Positions 6,287-8,928 of a stretch of DNA of 8,928 nt are shown one piece after another (the first letter of the stretch is position 1; each line of letters opens with the position of its first letter). The DNA lies in contig QNBI01000053.1 in the NCBI GenBank assembly GCA_003641675.1, positions 1 to 8,928 on the forward strand. Direction: 5' to 3'. This DNA is from Spirochaetota bacterium. GTDB lineage: Bacteria; Spirochaetota; Spirochaetia; SZUA-6. Under the pieces are notes generated by a model. That model was not told the DNA's origin. It ran no database searches and saw only the letters and a program-made list of their open reading frames with translations. The position numbers and the translations under genes were made by a program.

Positions 6287-7485
6287 ACAGCCTTATTCTT
6301 ATAAAGTACGGTGAACTATCTTTAAAAAAGGGAAACCGTAAATATTTTGAGAAAAAATTAATTAAAAACATAAGAAAGAAATTTAATAAACTCGGCATAA
6401 AAACTAACGTTATCCGGCACCAGGGGCGTTTTTACCTTGAATATAACCATAGAGAACACGAAATGGCAGTTTCGGGTTTAAAAGAGACCTTCGGCATAGT
6501 CGGATTTGCACCTGTTTTGCGGGTTCCAAAAAATATGCAGGCTATACGCGAAGCTTCCAAAAAACTTGCCCTTGCCAAACTTGCATCTGGAAAACCTCAC
6601 GGAGAAAAAACAAGCACAGCTGCCGAAAGCAAGCTCCCCTTTAAAGTGGAACCTAAACGCACCGATAAATCATTCCCTCTTAACTCCTACGGCATAGCAT
6701 GCGATCTCGGCGACTATCTCCTCTCCGAATTTAGCAACTTAAAGGTAGATGTTCATAAACCTGAACTAATAGTGAATGTAGAAATACGGGAAATGGCCTA
6801 CCTCTATGCAGATCAGATTAGGGGACCGGGCGGCCTGCCCGTCGGAGCTTCAGGGCGCGGCATTCTCCTCTTATCCGGCGGCATCGATTCCCCTGTAGCA
6901 GGTTACTACATGGCAAAACGCGGCCTAATCGAGGAAGCTGTTTACTTTGACTCTCCCCCCTATACATCGGAAAAGGCACGTGATAAGGTCGTTGAACTTT
7001 CCCGCATTCTGGCACGCTACATCCCGGACCTTACGCTGCATATCTTTCCCTTTACAAAAATACAGGAAAGAATTAAAGAGCGGTCTCTCCCCGAAGCAGT
7101 CACACTAATGATGAGAGGCGCTATGATTCAGAGTGCACATAGAATTGCAGAACAGACAGGAGCTCTATGCCTTATAACAGGCGAGAGTCTGGGTCAGGTT
7201 GCAAGCCAAACTCCGGAGAGCATTCGTTTTAGCGGGAGCAAAACAGCTCTGCCTGTTTTCCGGCCCCTTATTGGTATGGATAAGGAAGAAATAATAAGAA
7301 CTGCAAGGGCTATTAATACATACGAAACATCAATACTTCCCTATGAGGACTGCTGCACACTGTTTGCACCTCTGCACCCGGTTGTTAAACCGTCCTTCGA
7401 TAAAATGGAGACTATATACAAATCTCTGCAGCTTAATAATTTAATAGAGGATGCAATCGAAAGGATTAGCACACTTAAGTTTTAG
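6283..7485 (+). CDS. thiI: tRNA 4-thiouridine synthetase / sulfurtransferase ThiI, without rhodanese domain
   Basis: A 400-residue ThiI. It adenylates uridine 8 of tRNA and replaces oxygen with sulfur; in some bacteria ThiI also feeds sulfur to the thiazole of thiamine. The order is an N-terminal ferredoxin-like region (1-60, ILIKYGELSLKKGNR), a THUMP domain (about 60-165), and a PP-loop ATPase with LLSGGIDSPVAGY (196-208), YFDSPPYTS (221-229), ITGESLGQVASQT (298-310) and PYEDCCTLF (353-361). The protein ends at the usual point for the short form, so the C-terminal rhodanese domain of the E. coli enzyme is absent and persulfide must come directly from a desulfurase. Cys357 or Cys358 is a candidate acceptor (inference). 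A polar stretch at 101-118 in the THUMP region looks like a lineage-specific loop. Translation is coupled: the ATGA overlaps the upstream stop, with AGGAG at 6268-6272. The 3' end overlaps the convergent FmdB-type gene by 11 bp. Confidence 0.95.
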   Translation: MNSLILIKYGELSLKKGNRKYFEKKLIKNIRKKFNKLGIKTNVIRHQGRFYLEYNHREHEMAVSGLKETFGIVGFAPVLRVPKNMQAIREASKKLALAKLASGKPHGEKTSTAAESKLPFKVEPKRTDKSFPLNSYGIACDLGDYLLSEFSNLKVDVHKPELIVNVEIREMAYLYADQIRGPGGLPVGASGRGILLLSGGIDSPVAGYYMAKRGLIEEAVYFDSPPYTSEKARDKVVELSRILARYIPDLTLHIFPFTKIQERIKERSLPEAVTLMMRGAMIQSAHRIAEQTGALCLITGESLGQVASQTPESIRFSGSKTALPVFRPLIGMDKEEIIRTARAINTYETSILPYEDCCTLFAPLHPVVKPSFDKMETIYKSLQLNNLIEDAIERISTLKF

Positions 7486-7777
7486 TTTCTTTTTTCTCCG
7501 TTCCTTTGCTGTCTTCCTTCTTTTTAGGTGGATTGTTTTTTTCTCCCTTACTATGTTTGTCCGAAGACTCACTCCTGCTGCTTGTATTAATGGAGGAACG
7601 TTTATAATCGGTTGTATAAAAACCGCTTCCCTTAAAAATTATACCCATACCTCCGCTTATAAGCCTTTTAACAGGCGAACCGCATTTCGGGCAAAGCTTA
7701 ACCGGTTCATCTGTAATTTTTTGAAAAGCTTCGAAGGTATAACCGCACTTTGTGCATTCATACTGGTATGTGGGCAT
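7475..7777 (-). CDS. FmdB-family zinc-ribbon protein
   Basis: A 100-residue protein with the FmdB/CxxC regulatory-protein signature: MPTYQYECTKCGYTFEAF, then KLCPKCGSPVKRLI. The four zinc-ligand cysteines are 8, 11, 29 and 32. A short GIIFKGSGFYTTDYK segment follows, as in most FmdB proteins. The last 40 residues are a charged Ser/Lys/Glu-rich tail, probably disordered. The family is widespread but its function is not settled; it was named for a putative regulator of formamidase genes. Two adjacent ATG codons exist (7780 and 7777). I chose 7777 because AGGAG at 7788-7784 is then 6 nt upstream rather than 3 and the family begins MPTY. Its last codons overlap the end of thiI on the other strand. 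Confidence 0.88.
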   Translation of the reverse strand: MPTYQYECTKCGYTFEAFQKITDEPVKLCPKCGSPVKRLISGGMGIIFKGSGFYTTDYKRSSINTSSRSESSDKHSKGEKNNPPKKKEDSKGTEKKETKT

Positions 7778-7815
7778 CATTTTCTCCTGACAGAAATAAT
7801 CTTTAAAAGTATGAC

Positions 7816-7829
7816 TTTAATATATTAAA
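7816..7829. repeat. 14-bp perfect palindrome over the fmdB-type gene's -10 box
   Basis: TTTAATATATTAAA reads the same on both strands and includes the TATATT -10 box at 7824-7819. It could be a regulator site, but its AT-only content makes chance plausible. Confidence 0.25.
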
Positions 7830-7847
7830 ATAGTTATTAATTGACAA
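7819..7847 (-). promoter_or_regulatory. Promoter of the FmdB-type gene, with a normal leader
   Basis: On the minus strand TTGTCA (7847-7842), a 17-bp spacer and TATATT (7824-7819) form a good sigma70 promoter in the 81-bp gap after hisF. The predicted start near 7812 gives a leader of about 35 nt that carries the AGGAG at 7788-7784. The gene therefore need not depend on his-operon read-through, although no terminator follows hisF. Confidence 0.55.
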
Positions 7848-7858
7848 CATTATATTAC

Positions 7859-8626
7859 CTAAACTATTCTAACAGAGATTCCACACTCTTTAAGGTAGTA
7901 CTTTATTTCTCTTATTGTATAATTATTAAAATGCACCATAGATGCTATAAGAGCAGCATCTGCCTTTCCTTCTGTAAAAACAGAGTAAAGATGTTCGGGT
8001 TTCCCTGCTCCGCCGGAAGCAACTACCGGAATACCCACATTTGTCGATATTAAACGGATTAAGTTATTCTCATATCCGTTCCGGGTACCGTCTGCATCTA
8101 TAGAATTAACTACGATTTCACCAGCCCCAAGATTTTCCGCCTGCTTTGCCCACTCAAGGGCATCGAGGTTGGTTTTTGTGCGTCCGCCGTTTATATATAC
8201 CCTGTATCCATTTATCATTTCTGAGTCACGTGCAGCATCCAATCCGAGAACAATGCATTGGTTCCCGAAGAGAGATGCACCGGCTTCTATTATTTTCGGA
8301 TTTTTAACAGCCTGCGAATTTACACTTACCTTCTCCGCACCGGCAAGCAGTACATCTCTCATATCATCCGTATCTGCAATTCCGCCGCCTACGGAAAAGG
8401 GAATAAAGATTTTCTCAGCCACTCTCCTTACAACATCTATCATTATTTTACGCCTTTCTGCAGATGCGGTTATATCGTAAAAAACAAGTTCGTCCACTCC
8501 GTCTTTGTAGTACATTTCCGCCATCCCTACAGGGTCGCCTACATCGCGGTTCTCTTTAAATTTTATACCCTTTGTCGTTCGCCCGTCCTTTACATCCAGA
8601 CAGACGACAATTCTTTTTTCCAGCAT
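7859..8626 (-). CDS. hisF: Imidazole glycerol phosphate synthase, cyclase subunit HisF
   Basis: A 255-residue (beta-alpha)8 barrel, the normal family length. With HisH it converts PRFAR and glutamine-derived ammonia into imidazole glycerol phosphate and AICAR, joining histidine and purine metabolism in the cytosol. Both catalytic aspartates are present at their standard positions: Asp11 in [10 protein letters not shown] and Asp130 in VLGLDAARD. Phosphate-binding loops appear as SVGGGIAD (78-85), DADGTRNGY (177-185) and [11 protein letters not shown] (202-212). The stretch [14 protein letters not shown] differs mildly from the more common LTSMDRDGTKNGYD. The ATG at 8626 is preceded by AGGAGAG at 8642-8636, which includes the last two bases of the hisH stop codon (8643-8641). 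The intergenic gap is only 14 nt, so translation is probably coupled and keeps the subunits balanced. Confidence 0.97.
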   Translation of the reverse strand: MLEKRIVVCLDVKDGRTTKGIKFKENRDVGDPVGMAEMYYKDGVDELVFYDITASAERRKIMIDVVRRVAEKIFIPFSVGGGIADTDDMRDVLLAGAEKVSVNSQAVKNPKIIEAGASLFGNQCIVLGLDAARDSEMINGYRVYINGGRTKTNLDALEWAKQAENLGAGEIVVNSIDADGTRNGYENNLIRLISTNVGIPVVASGGAGKPEHLYSVFTEGKADAALIASMVHFNNYTIREIKYYLKECGISVRIV

Positions 8627-8640
8627 ATACTGAAGCTCTC

Positions 8641-8928
8641 CTAAAAGTCTCTATTTATAAAATTAGACAGAAGTCTAAGCCCCACAGGGCCGGATTTTTC
8701 CGGATGAAACTGCACTGCTCTTAAATTTTCATATGCAACAGCGCTGGTAAATTTAATTCCGTAGTCTGTTTCCGCCAGAATATACTCAGCCATAGAGGGT
8801 ACAGGATAGTATGAATGTACAAAATAGAAAGAAGAGCCGGGTGCAATTCCGGAAAAGAGAAAATCTTCCTTCACCGGGATCACCTGGTTCCAGCCCATAT
8901 GGGGGACTTTTAAACCCTTAATATCCGA
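8641..8928 (-). CDS. hisH: Imidazole glycerol phosphate synthase, glutamine amidotransferase subunit HisH (5' end outside window)
   Basis: The last 95 residues of HisH, a class I glutamine amidotransferase that releases ammonia into the HisF barrel. Visible family motifs are [11 protein letters not shown] near the window edge, YFVHSYY in the middle, and [19 protein letters not shown] at the end, the latter holding the catalytic His and Glu. The nucleophile Cys lies in the missing N-terminal half of a protein normally about 200 residues long. The frame is open to the right edge; the ATG at 8898 lies inside the conserved PHMGWNQV motif and is not the true start. The gene is upstream of hisF on the same strand, and its stop is inside the hisF ribosome binding site. 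Confidence 0.96.
   Translation of the reverse strand, partial: SDIKGLKVPHMGWNQVIPVKEDFLFSGIAPGSSFYFVHSYYPVPSMAEYILAETDYGIKFTSAVAYENLRAVQFHPEKSGPVGLRLLSNFINRDF

Noticed and set aside
7451..7828. Plus-strand open frame of 125 codons across the thiI end and the FmdB-type gene
   Set aside because: It is antisense to a clear zinc-ribbon gene. Its hydrophobic, Phe-rich start is just the complement of the Lys-rich tail.
8258..8644. Plus-strand open frame of 128 codons opposite hisF
   Set aside because: It is fully antisense to hisF, which has all its family motifs.
1..8928. Defence system, CRISPR array, mobile element, tRNA or riboswitch
   Set aside because: No repeat arrays, transposase or integrase motifs, terminal repeats, cloverleaf segments or recognised riboswitch cores were seen, and gaps between genes are all about 110 bp or shorter.

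Overview
This window is 8.9 kb of moderately AT-rich bacterial chromosome carrying ordinary housekeeping and cell-envelope genes. I see no prophage, insertion sequence, CRISPR array, tRNA or rRNA. Two proteins with export signals, one of them an SLBB polysaccharide-export protein, suggest an organism with an outer membrane. The DWAAT-type cysteine desulfurase joined to a rhodanese-less ThiI, and the general gene style, made me think of a free-living spirochaete (Spirochaetota). That is an impression, not a demonstrated assignment.

Layout from left to right. Positions 1-1407 (minus) hold an ABC exporter half-transporter whose reading frame is broken just before Walker A. Divergent from it, 1463-2383 (plus) encodes an APH-family small-molecule kinase. 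It converges on 2419-2958 (minus), a PEBP/YbhB-like protein with a signal peptide. Divergent from that, 3047-4582 (plus) encodes a four-SLBB-domain export protein, which converges on a small ArsR regulator at 4690-4977 (minus). A symmetrical 97-bp divergent promoter region separates arsR from a two-gene operon, cysteine desulfurase (5075-6286) and thiI (6283-7485), overlapping by 4 nt. thiI overlaps tail-to-tail with a FmdB-type zinc-ribbon protein at 7475-7777 (minus). The right end is histidine biosynthesis on the minus strand: hisF (7859-8626), preceded by the 3' part of hisH, which runs off the window.

How the genes work together. The cysteine desulfurase and ThiI form a plausible sulfur-relay pair for 4-thiouridine in tRNA and/or thiamine thiazole synthesis: the desulfurase makes persulfide and ThiI, lacking a rhodanese domain, uses it. 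HisH and HisF are the two subunits of imidazole glycerol phosphate synthase, and the stop codon of hisH lies inside the ribosome binding site of hisF. The ArsR protein may repress itself and perhaps the desulfurase operon.

The most notable signals are: (1) the apparent ~47-bp frameshifting deletion in the ABC transporter, with intact ATPase motifs on both sides; (2) several promoters (3011-3039, 4989-5017, 5035-5063, weaker 2971-2998) that put the predicted transcription start within about 0-6 nt of the start codon of genes lacking a Shine-Dalgarno sequence, which points to leaderless mRNAs; and (3) dyad symmetries across the arsR/desulfurase promoter region. I found no convincing undescribed multi-gene system.
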